A DNA stretch of 23,904 bases from Prevotella sp. UBA6429 (GCA_002437285.1 DJOV01000117.1:1-23904), one strand, 5' to 3'. Counted from the stretch's first letter, positions 1 through 8,493 are shown. The notes: a model not told the origin generated them from the letters alone. Numbers and translations are program-made.

Positions 1-345
1 CGGCTCATTTCGGATGGTTACGAAGATGGCTCTTCCTTGTTCTTGGCATTGCGGATTGCTTGTGCTCTTGCCAAAGACTCTTGCCAATTCTATTGTTCAC
101 CGCCAATACAGGGGTGGTGACATCCAGTTGCTGTCGGGCATTGTTCTGGCAAGACTGCGACGCTTCGTAGCGGACGCGATGTGGTGGCATGTGCAGGGAG
201 CGTTGCCAAAGGTGCGCTGGGAGGTGCTTGCGTCTTCAGCGGCCAACAGACCGGACGCAGTGTTGATGAGTGGACTTGTGCGGAGGACATGCTGGATATG
301 ACAAAGATCTTGTATGGTGTTGTCGTACAGATGAAAAACATGTAG
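1..345 (+). other. Unassigned region, possible degraded coding tail
   Basis: No gene can be identified here. Plus frame 1 is open from the window edge to a TGA at 118-120 and continues in the same frame to a TAG at 343-345. The second half reads like ordinary protein (it ends in MKNM), so this may be the tail of a gene broken by a nonsense mutation. Frame 2 is also open for 95 codons from 14. Nothing matches a family I know, and the minus-strand ORFs here look like shadows. Low confidence that anything is expressed. Confidence 0.15.
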
Positions 346-401
346 AAGCCGTGTGATTGCGAAGAATTTGCGATGCCCGTGAGAAAATTCTGCCTAAAAA
401 C

Positions 402-432
402 TTTGCGGAATGGGGAAAAGTTTGTACCTTTG
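402..432 (+). promoter_or_regulatory. Bacteroidetes-type promoter of tRNA-Val
   Basis: The sequence shows TTTG at 402-405, a 19-nt spacer and TACCTTTG at 425-432. This matches the Bacteroidetes primary sigma consensus TTTG-N19-21-TAnnTTTG. Transcription would start near 438-440, about 12 nt before the mature tRNA at 452. It is the best complete promoter in the window. Confidence 0.8.
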
Positions 433-451
433 CACCCGCAATTCAGCGCAC

Positions 452-529
452 GGGCGTTTAGCTCAGTTGGTTTAGAGCATCTGCCTTACAAGCAGAGGGT
501 CGGCGGTTCGAATCCGTCAACGCCCACCA
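452..529 (+). tRNA. tRNA-Val (anticodon UAC)
   Basis: The sequence folds as a complete cloverleaf. The acceptor arm GGGCGTT pairs with AACGCCC. The D-arm contains AGCTCAGTTGG. The anticodon stem TCTGC/GCAGA (480-484 and 492-496) encloses the loop CTTACAA with anticodon TAC at 487-489. The T-arm contains GGTTCGAATCC. A terminal CCA (527-529) is encoded in the DNA. It is flanked by its own promoter and a terminator, so it is probably a single-gene transcription unit. Confidence 0.95.
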
Positions 530-536
530 GGGGTGT

Positions 537-575
537 ATCCTGTGGTCCTTCGGGGCTGCAGGATTTTTTGTTTTT
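537..575 (+). terminator. Rho-independent terminator after tRNA-Val
   Basis: A 12-pair stem (three of them G-T wobbles) with a TTCG tetraloop spans 537-564. It is followed directly by a T-rich tract to 575. It lies 8 nt after the tRNA CCA end. Confidence 0.85.
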
Positions 576-618
576 GGTCACTTGGTCCTTTTTCCCCATT
601 CTGCAAGTGGCGTTACTT

Positions 619-849
619 TCATGTTGAACGGTTCCCTAAGGTCACGTTGTACGACAGGCGAATGGCGCCATATTGCTTGTCCAACTTGCCCAATCGCTTG
701 TTCACGACATCACGCTTCTTGGTTCCACCTTTGGTCAGGAATTCAGAATATGGATAGATGGCACGTGCGATAATCTGCATGAGCGCTGTTTGTGCCGACA
801 GTGTCGATACCAACACAAGCAGCAGTATTGTAATGCATTTTCTTAACAT
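619..849 (-). CDS. Small putative secreted protein, 76 aa
   Basis: I do not recognise this protein. Residues 1-19 look like a signal peptide: MLRK, a hydrophobic LLLVLV core, then a probable cleavage site after SAQ. About 55 mature residues follow, rich in Lys and Arg, ending in a beta-strand-like stretch (RLSYNVTLGNR) reminiscent of the last strand of outer-membrane barrels. The ATG lies 7 nt after the stop of the truncated gene at 857, so both may have belonged to one minus-strand operon. Because its neighbours are broken, it may be a remnant or an internal-deletion product rather than a working gene. Confidence 0.4.
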   Translation of the reverse strand: MLRKCITILLLVLVSTLSAQTALMQIIARAIYPYSEFLTKGGTKKRDVVNKRLGKLDKQYGAIRLSYNVTLGNRST

Positions 850-856
850 AAGGATT

Positions 857-1115
857 TTAATGTTTGATTATTTTACGGTATGTGCCATTGGCCATCTTGA
901 CTATGCTAATGCCACGAGTTTCATTTACAATACGCTGGCCGGCTATATTGTAGGCGGATTTGCATGTGGAAACCGCATTTCTCATGCCGCCGGCCGAAAC
1001 CTGTTCGATGCTTGTGGTCAAATCTTCGGTCACGTCTTGATAATCGGCTGCCAGGCCGTCGAGGTCGAAGGTTATAGTCTTTACCTGTTCGGAAGTGAGG
1101 GCATGGTTGTCGAAG
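857..1115 (-). pseudogene. 5'-truncated secreted protein, C-terminal tail only
   Basis: The minus frame ending with TAA at 857-859 reads like the end of a Bacteroidales cell-surface protein. It contains YNIAGQRIVNETRGISIVKM close to the C-terminus, resembling the short C-terminal tail (Y-x-x-x-G-x-x-V, then a G-I-x-I-V-K strand) common on exported Prevotella proteins. Going upstream, the frame stays open to 1231, but beyond about 1115 it is only the antisense of an AraC-type HTH on the other strand. There is therefore no native start or signal peptide. The left end of the remnant is certain; the right edge is estimated at 1095-1130. Confidence 0.5.
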
Positions 1116-1460
1116 AAGATTGGCGTGAACCCAGAAGAGGAAACGCTCGTGTCGAAGCTTGTAGCTGACATTGAGGCAAATATTGCCAACGAAGCGTACG
1201 TCATGGAACAGTTGGCTGCCGATGTAGCCATGAGTCGCAGTAAGCTCTACGACAAGATGCGCGCGATGCTCGGCATTTCGCCCGCCGACTTCATACGCAA
1301 CGTCCGCCTGAAACGCGCGGCTCAGATTCTTGCCCGCAACCCGTCGGTCGCCATCAGCGAGGTGGCCAGGAGCGTAGGGCTTGTCACCAGCCGCAACTTC
1401 TCCGCGCAGTTTAAGAAGATGTTTGGCGTTCTTCCTTCGGAATATAGAACGGAGAAATAA
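1095..1460 (+). pseudogene. Truncated AraC-type HTH, tail of a hybrid regulator
   Basis: The translation is an AraC/XylS DNA-binding domain. The first helix-turn-helix lies around MEQLAADVAMSRSKLYDKM and the second around ISEVARSVGLVTSRNFSAQF, closing with FKKMFGVLPSEYR. The spacing and the preceding acidic linker fit the C-terminal end of Bacteroidetes hybrid two-component regulators, which normally exceed 1,000 residues. Here only about 115 residues remain, with no sensor, kinase or receiver part. The ATG at 1095 is probably fortuitous. The remnant abuts the minus-strand remnant ending at 857. A functional free-standing HTH protein cannot be excluded. Confidence 0.6.
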
Positions 1461-1628
1461 TTGCCGATCAGCAGGAAGGGCTCGCCCCATTCCTGCCTGA
1501 TGAGCGTGGGGCTGTTGTTGGGTCTAAGCCTGTCGCCGACCTGTGTGCTTGCCCCTTCTTGGGAAATGGCAGGCGATAATCTATGGAATTTTGGAACGCC
1601 ATGCGAGTGGTTTTACGAAGAAATGATG

Positions 1629-1636
1629 TAAATTTG
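1629..1636 (+). promoter_or_regulatory. Putative -7 box of the 1681 gene
   Basis: TAAATTTG matches TAnnTTTG and lies 44 nt before the ATG. No convincing TTTG is seen 19-21 nt upstream, so the assignment rests on the -7 element alone. Confidence 0.45.
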
Positions 1637-1680
1637 TACTTGCTTGTTTAAATTTCACGTAAACGATATAATTCACAACC

Positions 1681-2448
1681 ATGAAAAGACAATTATTGGT
1701 TTTAGTAGCCCTGCTTATGGCCGCGTCAACCGCAAGCGCTCAGCAGAAGGCCCGCACTTTCTCGCTCACACCCAAGGTGGGTGTAACGGTAAGCGGCTTC
1801 ACCGGCCGAATGCCTGTTTATGTAGCTTATGCCGTAATGCCACAAATAACAGAAAACGAAGGTTCCTTCTATATACCCGATTCTGATCCGGGAACGTGGG
1901 GACTCATTTCGTATGACAACAAAAAACGCAAGGTGGGGTTTACCGCAGGTGTTGAGGCGCAATACCAGTTTACCCGCTTGTTCGGTCTTTCCGTAGGTGT
2001 TTTCTACACCCAGCAAGGAGCAAAGTATGGCACCAAGGGCAAGTATGGAACGCCCAAAGGTGAGCAGTTTGACTTTAAAGACGATCTGAAGGTCAATCTC
2101 AACAGCATAGCCATCCCCATCCTCGCCAATGTGTATGTATGGAAAGGACTTGCTCTGAAAGCCGGTCTACAGCCTGAGTTCGCCGTAAGCAGGAGTACAA
2201 GTGGTGATTTTGCAATCAGCTATAAGGGTAAGCCTGCCACAACCAGTAGCGAAGCCTACCTCAAAACGTTTGCCCTGTCTGTTCCGGTTGGCATAAGCTA
2301 CGAATACAAGAACCTTGTGGCTGATCTGAGATACAATTTCGGAGTGACCGACTTGCGCCAGGATGGCGATAGCTGGAACAGGTCTTACGGACCCGCCGTT
2401 CACAATCGCTCATTGACGTTTACCGTTGGCTATAAGTTGGGACTCTAA
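1681..2448 (+). CDS. Outer-membrane beta-barrel protein, porin/PorT-like, 255 aa
   Basis: This is a small outer-membrane barrel of the Bacteroidetes OMP_b-brl_2 type. A signal peptide occupies residues 1-20 (MKRQ, then LLVLVALLMAASTA, with cleavage after SAQ). The rest alternates polar and hydrophobic residues in strands such as VGFTAGVEAQYQF, LFGLSVGVFYTQQG, LALKAGLQPEFAV and LVADLRYNFGV. It ends in LTFTVGYKLGL with a barrel-type hydrophobic terminus. The length (about 235 mature residues) suits 8-10 strands. It appears monocistronic with a -7 box at 1629. No ligand or partner can be inferred. It is the only clearly intact gene among remnants on either side. Confidence 0.8.
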   Translation: MKRQLLVLVALLMAASTASAQQKARTFSLTPKVGVTVSGFTGRMPVYVAYAVMPQITENEGSFYIPDSDPGTWGLISYDNKKRKVGFTAGVEAQYQFTRLFGLSVGVFYTQQGAKYGTKGKYGTPKGEQFDFKDDLKVNLNSIAIPILANVYVWKGLALKAGLQPEFAVSRSTSGDFAISYKGKPATTSSEAYLKTFALSVPVGISYEYKNLVADLRYNFGVTDLRQDGDSWNRSYGPAVHNRSLTFTVGYKLGL

Positions 2449-2546
2449 AAAAAGGCTCTTCCTGAATTTGGAGTGATGGGACCTTTGTGTTGGGGTGGAA
2501 TGTAAACCGATATAAACCCCAGGGGAGCGGGAAGCCTTGACGGGCT

Positions 2547-2567
2547 CATGCCGACGTTTGCGGCATG
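2547..2567. repeat. Small inverted repeat in intergenic region
   Basis: CATGCCG at 2547-2553 and CGGCATG at 2561-2567 form a 7-bp hairpin with a 7-nt loop. There is no T-tract on either side, so terminator function is doubtful. The rest of 2449-2640 shows nothing I can assign. Confidence 0.3.
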
Positions 2568-2642
2568 GCACACGTTGACTTCATGTCGCCATGCGATGAA
2601 TGGCCCAATCTCCCTATGTCTTCATGACGTTAGCGATGCCAA

Positions 2643-2936
2643 GTGCATGTAAAAGCGAGAAAAAACAGCGTGTGTCTTGCCATTTTTTCGGTGTCCCGAC
2701 AGTTAAAAGTGGTGGAGATACTGCAACGCGAAGGCGACGTGCAGGCACGCACCATGCGGTTTGCCGAGGCTGCAGCGCGATACAATGTGCAGGGTTCCGA
2801 AGAAATGTTCTGCAAGAGCATGGAGGTCTACCAGCAGTTTGTCATACGCACCATCGGCACGCTTGAGAACGTGGTGCGCATACAGAGCGTCTTTGTGATG
2901 GACACCATCAAGCTCACCTACGGCATCAAGATCTGA
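2643..2936 (+). pseudogene. Lrp/AsnC-family regulator, C-terminal remnant
   Basis: The last ~55 residues read like the second half of the Lrp/AsnC ligand-binding (RAM) domain. YNVQGSEEMF sits where the family has the YxVxGxyDy motif. It is followed by VYQQFVIRTIGTLENVV, RIQSVFVMDTIK and a C-terminal LTYGIKI. The N-terminal winged helix-turn-helix, about 60 residues, is missing. The residues before the RAM-like part do not align with the family, and Asp/Tyr of the G-x-Y-D motif have become Glu/Glu. This looks like a decayed remnant; the ATG at 2643 is only the first in frame. Confidence 0.5.
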
Positions 2937-2970
2937 ACGATTGCGCCATGCCTCTCCACGTCCGGAGTTT

Positions 2971-3678
2971 TTAGTTGCGCTTCATCATCTCGACACGCTT
3001 CTTCACATACTCCTCAAACTCGCTGCGCGTCACGGTCTTCTCTCCTGTGGGACGGGTGATGGACGCGCTTGCCGAGTCGGCGATTTCCACGGCGGTGAAG
3101 AGCTGTTGCCCGTTGTCAAACTGTAGGATGAGACCGTTGAGCCCGCAGGCTATTGGCTCATCCTTTACAGGTATCTGTGGCGTGTACCACACGGTGGTCT
3201 TGCCGTCCGGCGAAATGGCTTTCTGGCACTCGAAGCCTAAAATATCCTTCTTCTCTCCGCTCGTGGTGGCGAAGGGCACAGCGTTGAGGCTGTCGCTGAC
3301 GATGAAGTTCTTGCCGAACACTTGTGTCTTGTCAAGCGCGATGCCCTCGGCGTGGTTCTTGTAGGTGTAGTTTTGCGCCTGAGCTTGCGCGGCCGCGCTG
3401 ACGTCTATCGTCTTGCCCATGAATGTGATTTCCTGTTTTTCCTTGCTGGGCACCATGCGATATTCGCTCTCGTCGCCCTTGACCACCAAGCGGAAAGTCA
3501 TCACCACGTCCTTGTAGGCCGCAGCGAGGCTGCTGCGCATGGCCTCGGGCAACCCCGCTTCGGCGAAGAGTTGTGGGGAGGCCGTGTTGTAGGTGGCTTG
3601 GTAAGTCACGGTCAGTTCCTGGGCGTTGAGTGTGAGCGCCTGCAATGTCATGCACAATGCTACGATTGCTTTTTTCAT
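2971..3678 (-). CDS. GLPGLI family protein, 235 aa
   Basis: This belongs to the Bacteroidetes GLPGLI family (TIGR01200) of secreted proteins of unknown biochemical function. A signal peptide covers residues 1-20 (MKKAIVALCM... ending LNAQ). The middle has the family's 'C-x-K-A, T-V-W-Y-T-P-x-I-P' segment at about 151-170. The name motif appears as GLNGLIL at 179-185, with Asn replacing the usual Pro. The mature protein should be periplasmic or outer-membrane associated. It begins 25 nt after the stop of the barrel gene upstream on the same strand, so the two are very likely one operon; GLPGLI proteins commonly pair with such carboxypeptidase-regulatory barrels. The link to the peptide system further upstream is uncertain. 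Confidence 0.85.
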   Translation of the reverse strand: MKKAIVALCMTLQALTLNAQELTVTYQATYNTASPQLFAEAGLPEAMRSSLAAAYKDVVMTFRLVVKGDESEYRMVPSKEKQEITFMGKTIDVSAAAQAQAQNYTYKNHAEGIALDKTQVFGKNFIVSDSLNAVPFATTSGEKKDILGFECQKAISPDGKTTVWYTPQIPVKDEPIACGLNGLILQFDNGQQLFTAVEIADSASASITRPTGEKTVTRSEFEEYVKKRVEMMKRN

Positions 3679-3703
3679 ACTTCCTTGTTTTTATCTTTGG
3701 TTC

Positions 3704-6328
3704 TTAATATTTGAGTGTGATGCCTGCCATGATGTGCCCGGGCATGTATCCTGTGAGGCTGTTTATGGAATAGTAGGCTGTGGTGCTGCCCGTCATCTGC
3801 CTGCGCTCGCTGAGGTGCATGAGGTCGGCCCCTTGCAGTTTCAGCAGGATGCTTTTGGTCAGTTCGTAGCGGCATTCGATGCCATAGTACATGTTTCGGG
3901 TGCTTGTGCCGCTGGAATAGTAGGTGGCCAGCCGTGCATCGGCGCTCGCATAGAACTTCTTGTTGTGCCATGTGAGTTGTCCCGAGAGGTTGTTGGTCGT
4001 GAGACGGAAGGGCGTGGGTGTCCCCGTGTGTGAGCGGCGCGACAGGTCCCACCGCAACTTGCCGTTGAAGCCCCGCTTGTAATAGCTCGTCATCTGGAGC
4101 GACAACAGGAGTCCGTGCGAGGCGGTGCGGTAACAGGCGTCGTCGTAGAAGAAAGGCGCGCGAGCCAGGTCGCACTGTACTTGGCTGCGGATGTTCACGG
4201 GTATGCCGATCAGCTTGTATTCGGCTGACGACATGACGGAGAACCGGTTCTCGTGGTCGCCGACCTTTTTCTCGATGATGTTGACGTAGCCCTCTTGCCG
4301 ATAGTTGTAGGCTATGGGGCTTTTCCTGCTCTCATAGGAGGCCATGCTGATGAAGTTTAGTCCCATGTGCAGCAGTGACAGCAGGTGGGACAGTGATGCC
4401 TTGTGCGTGGTGGAGAACAACTCGTCCACACTGCTGCTCTCCACCTGGCGGTATGTCTTCAGCCATCGCCCGTCCGTGAGGTCGGCTATGTCTCGCTTGT
4501 CCTTTTTCCATTCGTAGTTCATCGTCAGGTGATGATAGGGCGAGAACTGGTACTTGGCTTGTATGGCAGGTGAGAAAAAGTGGACGCTGGTCTTTGGGAA
4601 GTTTCGCTTGAGGTGGGTGTCCGCATGGAGCATGACATAGCGTGCGCGGAGCGAGAAGTTCAGCTTGCCTTGGTCTTTGCCGGCCGCCACCTCACCATGA
4701 TAGGTGGCATAGTCGATGCGCGCGTCATTGTCATATCCGGTCGCTGGTCGCTCTTGGCTGATGCTGGTCGTGAGGTGCTGCTTGTCCTTCTCTCCCTTTA
4801 GGGCTATCCGCAGGTAATAGGTGTTGGAAAGGCGATGCAGGTAGTAGAGATGCGCGGTGCTGATGGTGCTGTTGTTTCGGTAGTTGTAGCCGTGTGTGTC
4901 CTCCAAGTCCAGGGAGGGGGTGTAGTAGACCCCGCCCGACTCAAATGTGGATGTCTCCTTTTGGCGCAAGGCGTAGACGTTCAGGTTGAGGCTGAGCACG
5001 TGCTTGCCGAGCCGCTTGGCAAGGAGCAGGTCGCTCGTGATGTGCCACGTGCTGGGCTTCGACGAGGCCGTGAGGATGTCGCCGTCCATGAGATGGCTCG
5101 TCTCGTCGGCTTTCTGTGCGGCGAGCATGATGTTTCCTGAGTAGACCAGGCAGAAGGTTTTCAGGGGTGTGTAGGTCAGCTTGAGGTTGGCCAAGCTGCT
5201 GTTCTGCCTGCTGCTTTCCCTGGTGTCCTCCACATAGCTGAGCCCCGAGAGATACCGGTATTGATTTTCCTTATGGGTGCGGTATCGGTCGAGCCCGTAG
5301 ATGCCGCCAATAGTCAACTTGACCTTTTGGGATGGCACGTATGTGCTGTTAATAGAAACCATCCCGTTGGTGCGGCGTTCCAAGTCCCTGCGGTTGTTGG
5401 TGAAGGCAGAGAACACTTTCAGCTTGTCGGTGAGTAGGTCCATCGGGTTGTCACCGCTCAAGAGATTGGCCATGCCCCCGCTGAACTGCATGATGTCCTG
5501 GAACGAGAGCAGGCGGTTGCCGGTGTTGTTGGCTGCCACGATGCCAGACGCCATCCATTTCTTGCCAATGTGCGACGCTGAGTTGCGCACGTTATACTTG
5601 TTCATGATGCCCCCGCTGCCTTCTATTTCTCCCCGGATGCGGTTCTTGGCCTTGTCGTCGACACCCACGTTGAGCACGGTCTCATTGGTCGAGCGGAACC
5701 CATCGTAGATGTCATATTCCGAGTAGTTGTCGATCACTTGCACCTTCTTGATGCCGTCGGCCGAGAGGTTGTCGAGAGGGATGGAGGTATTGCCTTGAAA
5801 CAAGTCGTTGTCTTCCAATAGGATGCGACTCACCTTTTTCCCCTTGGCTGTGACGGTCTTGGTCTCTTCGTCCACGTGGATGTTTGGCAATCGGCCGAGC
5901 ACATCTTTCAAGGTGCGCTCGTTGCCAGCCGTGAAGCGGTTGGCGATGTAGGTCGTCGTATCGCCGTTGACCGTCACGCCGTTCGACACGACCGTCACCT
6001 CCTTGAGCTCCGTAGCCTCGCTGATGTGGAGGTCCACCCCGACCTGAGCATTGCCCCACATCATGATCTTCTTCCTGGCCGACCTGCGGCTCAAGTAGGA
6101 AGCGCGCACATGGTAGCTGCCCTTGTGAACCGCCTTGAAGCAAAAGCCGCCCTTGTCGTCAGTGAGTGTGCTTTGCACCACGCTGTCACCCCGTTCCGGC
6201 AGCAGGTAGACCGAAGCCCCGCTAAGCCCTTCCTGGCCTTCGCCGAAGACCGTTCCGCTCACCGTCCCTTGCCCGTGGGCAAGCGAACAGAGGCAGATGG
6301 AGAGCAGGAGAGTGAGGGTGTATCGCAT
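3704..6328 (-). CDS. TonB-receptor-like outer-membrane barrel with CarboxypepD_reg domain, 874 aa
   Basis: This is an outer-membrane protein of the 'carboxypeptidase-like regulatory domain / outer membrane beta-barrel' class (OMP_b-brl_3 type). The signal peptide is residues 1-20 (cleavage after AHGQ). Residues ~21-100 form the Ig-like CarboxypepD_reg domain (VSGTVFGEGQEGLSGASVYL). Residues ~105-215 are a plug-like region (LKDVLGRLPNIHVDEE, IKKVQVIDNYSEYDIYDGF). The remainder is a large barrel rich in alternating aromatic strands, ending in ITLKY with the terminal aromatic typical of BAM substrates. No SusC-style TonB box is evident. The ATG lies 29 nt after the ABC permease stop with no terminator between. 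The GC-rich codon use resembles the host backbone, unlike the AT-richer genes upstream. Its substrate is unknown. Confidence 0.85.
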   Translation of the reverse strand: MRYTLTLLLSICLCSLAHGQGTVSGTVFGEGQEGLSGASVYLLPERGDSVVQSTLTDDKGGFCFKAVHKGSYHVRASYLSRRSARKKIMMWGNAQVGVDLHISEATELKEVTVVSNGVTVNGDTTTYIANRFTAGNERTLKDVLGRLPNIHVDEETKTVTAKGKKVSRILLEDNDLFQGNTSIPLDNLSADGIKKVQVIDNYSEYDIYDGFRSTNETVLNVGVDDKAKNRIRGEIEGSGGIMNKYNVRNSASHIGKKWMASGIVAANNTGNRLLSFQDIMQFSGGMANLLSGDNPMDLLTDKLKVFSAFTNNRRDLERRTNGMVSINSTYVPSQKVKLTIGGIYGLDRYRTHKENQYRYLSGLSYVEDTRESSRQNSSLANLKLTYTPLKTFCLVYSGNIMLAAQKADETSHLMDGDILTASSKPSTWHITSDLLLAKRLGKHVLSLNLNVYALRQKETSTFESGGVYYTPSLDLEDTHGYNYRNNSTISTAHLYYLHRLSNTYYLRIALKGEKDKQHLTTSISQERPATGYDNDARIDYATYHGEVAAGKDQGKLNFSLRARYVMLHADTHLKRNFPKTSVHFFSPAIQAKYQFSPYHHLTMNYEWKKDKRDIADLTDGRWLKTYRQVESSSVDELFSTTHKASLSHLLSLLHMGLNFISMASYESRKSPIAYNYRQEGYVNIIEKKVGDHENRFSVMSSAEYKLIGIPVNIRSQVQCDLARAPFFYDDACYRTASHGLLLSLQMTSYYKRGFNGKLRWDLSRRSHTGTPTPFRLTTNNLSGQLTWHNKKFYASADARLATYYSSGTSTRNMYYGIECRYELTKSILLKLQGADLMHLSERRQMTGSTTAYYSINSLTGYMPGHIMAGITLKY

Positions 6329-6357
6329 GTTGTGAGTTTTTTAATGTGGACAGATGG

Positions 6358-7554
6358 CTATTTGGATAACCAATGTATGATGGTTTTTATTGTGACTTTG
6401 TTTTTTGACGCCAAAGTTCCTCTGTCGTAGAGGATGCATGCGTAATGAAACAAAATGAGAATGGTGACATATAATATGAGTAGGGAGATGATAATCTGAT
6501 ACGTTACTCCGTACTTGGCTACTATGGGAATGGAAGCGATGGGGCTTGACATGGGGAAATAGGAAAGCCACGTCAGCCATTGTGACTCTCCCCCAAAGTC
6601 TTTTACGACATATACGAATGTGAGAAGCAACGGAATGGTGACTATCAATGAGAATTGTTGGGTGTTGGTGTTCTCGTTGGATATGGCCCCAAGGATAGAA
6701 AACAAGATGCAATACAACAGGAATCCCCCTATTAGATATAAGGCGTAGACAATGGCAAACTCCACAAGTTGTTGTGTGGGGATTAGCGTGAACATTTGCA
6801 TTAAAGACTCTATCGCTCGCTGATCCAAGTTGATTGCTGGAATCTTGACAGCAAGGAAAATGGCACCGATGGCTACCAAGCACCACACCGTCAGCTGTAG
6901 GAAGGCTGCAAGAAGACAGGAGACAAGCTTTCCGCCCATGATGATTCCAGGAGGCATGGCAGAGAGAAGAATCTCGCTTATTTTGTTGACCTTTTCACGT
7001 CCGCTCATCCTCAATATGGCACTCGCAAATTGAAGCACGATGAGGTAGGTCAGGAATATGGAGGCCATGGATATGCCCATGAGCTTATAGCGCGGGTTTT
7101 CGATATGGGTCTTCCATTTGACTTTATTGCTTTCTTGTGCTTTAATCTTTGAGAGATTTACCCCCAGGTGGGCTTCCGCCATTTTCGTTTCCAAACTGTT
7201 GCGTATTGCCTGTTGGCTGGTTGGGTGAAGCACGTATGAGGAAGATATAGCGCATGTCACACCGCCATCTCTGTTTTTATAGAGGCGTATATAGGCATCA
7301 TAACCATCTTTCTGCCAGTCCTCGTTTTTGCCATATTGGACATGCAGCGTTGCGGTGGGCTCAATGGGGGAGACCATCGTGGTGAGGTTTTCTACTAAGA
7401 CGGAGTCAGCGTGTCCGCTATTGTAATTGACGACGAACATTAATATCAAAGCTATTGGCGGAATGAGAGAAATCAGCCAGAACGACTTGGTTTTCGTTAG
7501 AACGCTAAGTTCAAACCTCAATATGTTGAAAAACAGCTGTTTGTTCATTTCCAA
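6358..7554 (-). CDS. ABC-2 type permease (NatB-like), 398 aa
   Basis: This is the membrane subunit of the exporter encoded with the ATPase just upstream. A first transmembrane segment lies around residues 25-44, followed by an extracytoplasmic domain of about 110 residues (45-155). Five or so further membrane segments follow: ~160-182, 208-236, 265-292, 300-318 and 352-376. The cytoplasmic loop REKVNKISEILLSAMPPG (186-203) matches the coupling-helix signature of NatB/ABC2_membrane_3 permeases (E-K-x-x-x-I-x-E-x-L-L-S). The start is 6 nt after the ATPase stop, indicating tight co-translation. Such pairs serve export of, or immunity to, small peptides; here the substrate is inferred to be the modified peptide from 9913-10071. 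There is no C39 peptidase domain. Confidence 0.88.
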   Translation of the reverse strand: MEMNKQLFFNILRFELSVLTKTKSFWLISLIPPIALILMFVVNYNSGHADSVLVENLTTMVSPIEPTATLHVQYGKNEDWQKDGYDAYIRLYKNRDGGVTCAISSSYVLHPTSQQAIRNSLETKMAEAHLGVNLSKIKAQESNKVKWKTHIENPRYKLMGISMASIFLTYLIVLQFASAILRMSGREKVNKISEILLSAMPPGIIMGGKLVSCLLAAFLQLTVWCLVAIGAIFLAVKIPAINLDQRAIESLMQMFTLIPTQQLVEFAIVYALYLIGGFLLYCILFSILGAISNENTNTQQFSLIVTIPLLLTFVYVVKDFGGESQWLTWLSYFPMSSPIASIPIVAKYGVTYQIIISLLILYVTILILFHYACILYDRGTLASKNKVTIKTIIHWLSK

Positions 7555-7560
7555 AAGTCT

Positions 7561-8493
7561 TTACTTCTTACTAAGTTGGATGAAGATGTCCTCCATTGAG
7601 AGAACCTTATGAGATATATGGGTTACGTCGTAGCCCTCTAACAACTTCAATACGTCGATCATGTCTGTTTGTGTCGGTGCTTCGGCGGTTCTTGAAAGTT
7701 CGAGGTGTAGAATATCTTGTTCCAAATGAGATGAAATGATGCGAAACGCTCCTTTTAACCTTGTCCGTATGTTTTCAGTGGATGTGTTGTCGCAGTTGGA
7801 AACTTCTAAGATAAGGGTATTCTCTTTTGAAAAAGACTTTCTTACGCTATTGACATTTCCGGATATTTCAATTTTACCTTTGTTGAGCAAGACCACATCG
7901 CTACATAATTCCTCTACTGACTTCATATTATGAGTAGACAAAATTGCGGTTGCGCCTGTTGATTTATGGTACTCTTGTAATATTTCCATGAAGAGACGAA
8001 AATTTACAGGGTCAACTCCTGAAAAGGGCTCGTCCATAAACATTACAGAGGGATTGCTTACAAGGCAACTTGCGAACTGCACCTTTTGCTGCATTCCCTT
8101 TGACAGCTCGGACACAAGACGATGCTTCCAATTGTCGATACCGAGCTTTTTAAGCCAATAATCGACATTCTCGTGTGCTTTTTTGTTGTTGATGCCTCTT
8201 ATGCTGGCAAAGTATGTTAATTGCGTTTCGATGTCCACGCCCGTGTAGAGTCCTCTTTGCTCGGGAAGGTAGGATATGTCTTGCCGAAACCTGTTCATGC
8301 TTAGGGTGCTTCCATAATCGACAGTCCCCTCATCGTAATCAAGTATGCGGGTTAAGATTTTTAACAACGTGCTTTTCCCTGCACCATTGGGGCCCACAAG
8401 AGCACAAATGGAGTGATCGGGGATGGAGCAGGAAATGTCATCTAAAGCAATATGGTTGTTGTATCTCTTAGTGAGATTTTGGATGGTTATCAT
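7561..8493 (-). CDS. ABC transporter ATP-binding protein (NatA-like), 310 aa
   Basis: The nucleotide-binding domain occupies residues 1-215. Walker A is GPNGAGKS at 34-41, the Q-loop Gln is 79 (YLPEQRG), the signature is ELSKGMQQ at 129-136, Walker B is VMFMDEPFSGVDP at 150-162 and the switch His is in LSTHN (~188). The LSKGM form of the signature is typical of the NatA/CcmA-like exporter branch. The C-terminal ~90 residues form the small DUF4162-like extension of this branch. Its ATG overlaps the stop of the radical SAM gene by 4 nt, and it precedes its permease by 6 nt. The three genes therefore form one translationally coupled unit. It energises export of, or resistance to, the presumed peptide product. 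Confidence 0.9.
   Translation of the reverse strand: MITIQNLTKRYNNHIALDDISCSIPDHSICALVGPNGAGKSTLLKILTRILDYDEGTVDYGSTLSMNRFRQDISYLPEQRGLYTGVDIETQLTYFASIRGINNKKAHENVDYWLKKLGIDNWKHRLVSELSKGMQQKVQFASCLVSNPSVMFMDEPFSGVDPVNFRLFMEILQEYHKSTGATAILSTHNMKSVEELCSDVVLLNKGKIEISGNVNSVRKSFSKENTLILEVSNCDNTSTENIRTRLKGAFRIISSHLEQDILHLELSRTAEAPTQTDMIDVLKLLEGYDVTHISHKVLSMEDIFIQLSKK

Noticed and set aside
452..2936. tRNA-Val as an integration site for a lost mobile element
   Set aside because: I looked for a second copy of the tRNA 3' end and for integrase or transposase sequence nearby and found neither.
2954..2972. Small hairpin with Ts before the GLPGLI stop, as a plus-strand terminator
   Set aside because: Only a 4-bp stem, and it overlaps the GLPGLI stop region; too weak to annotate.
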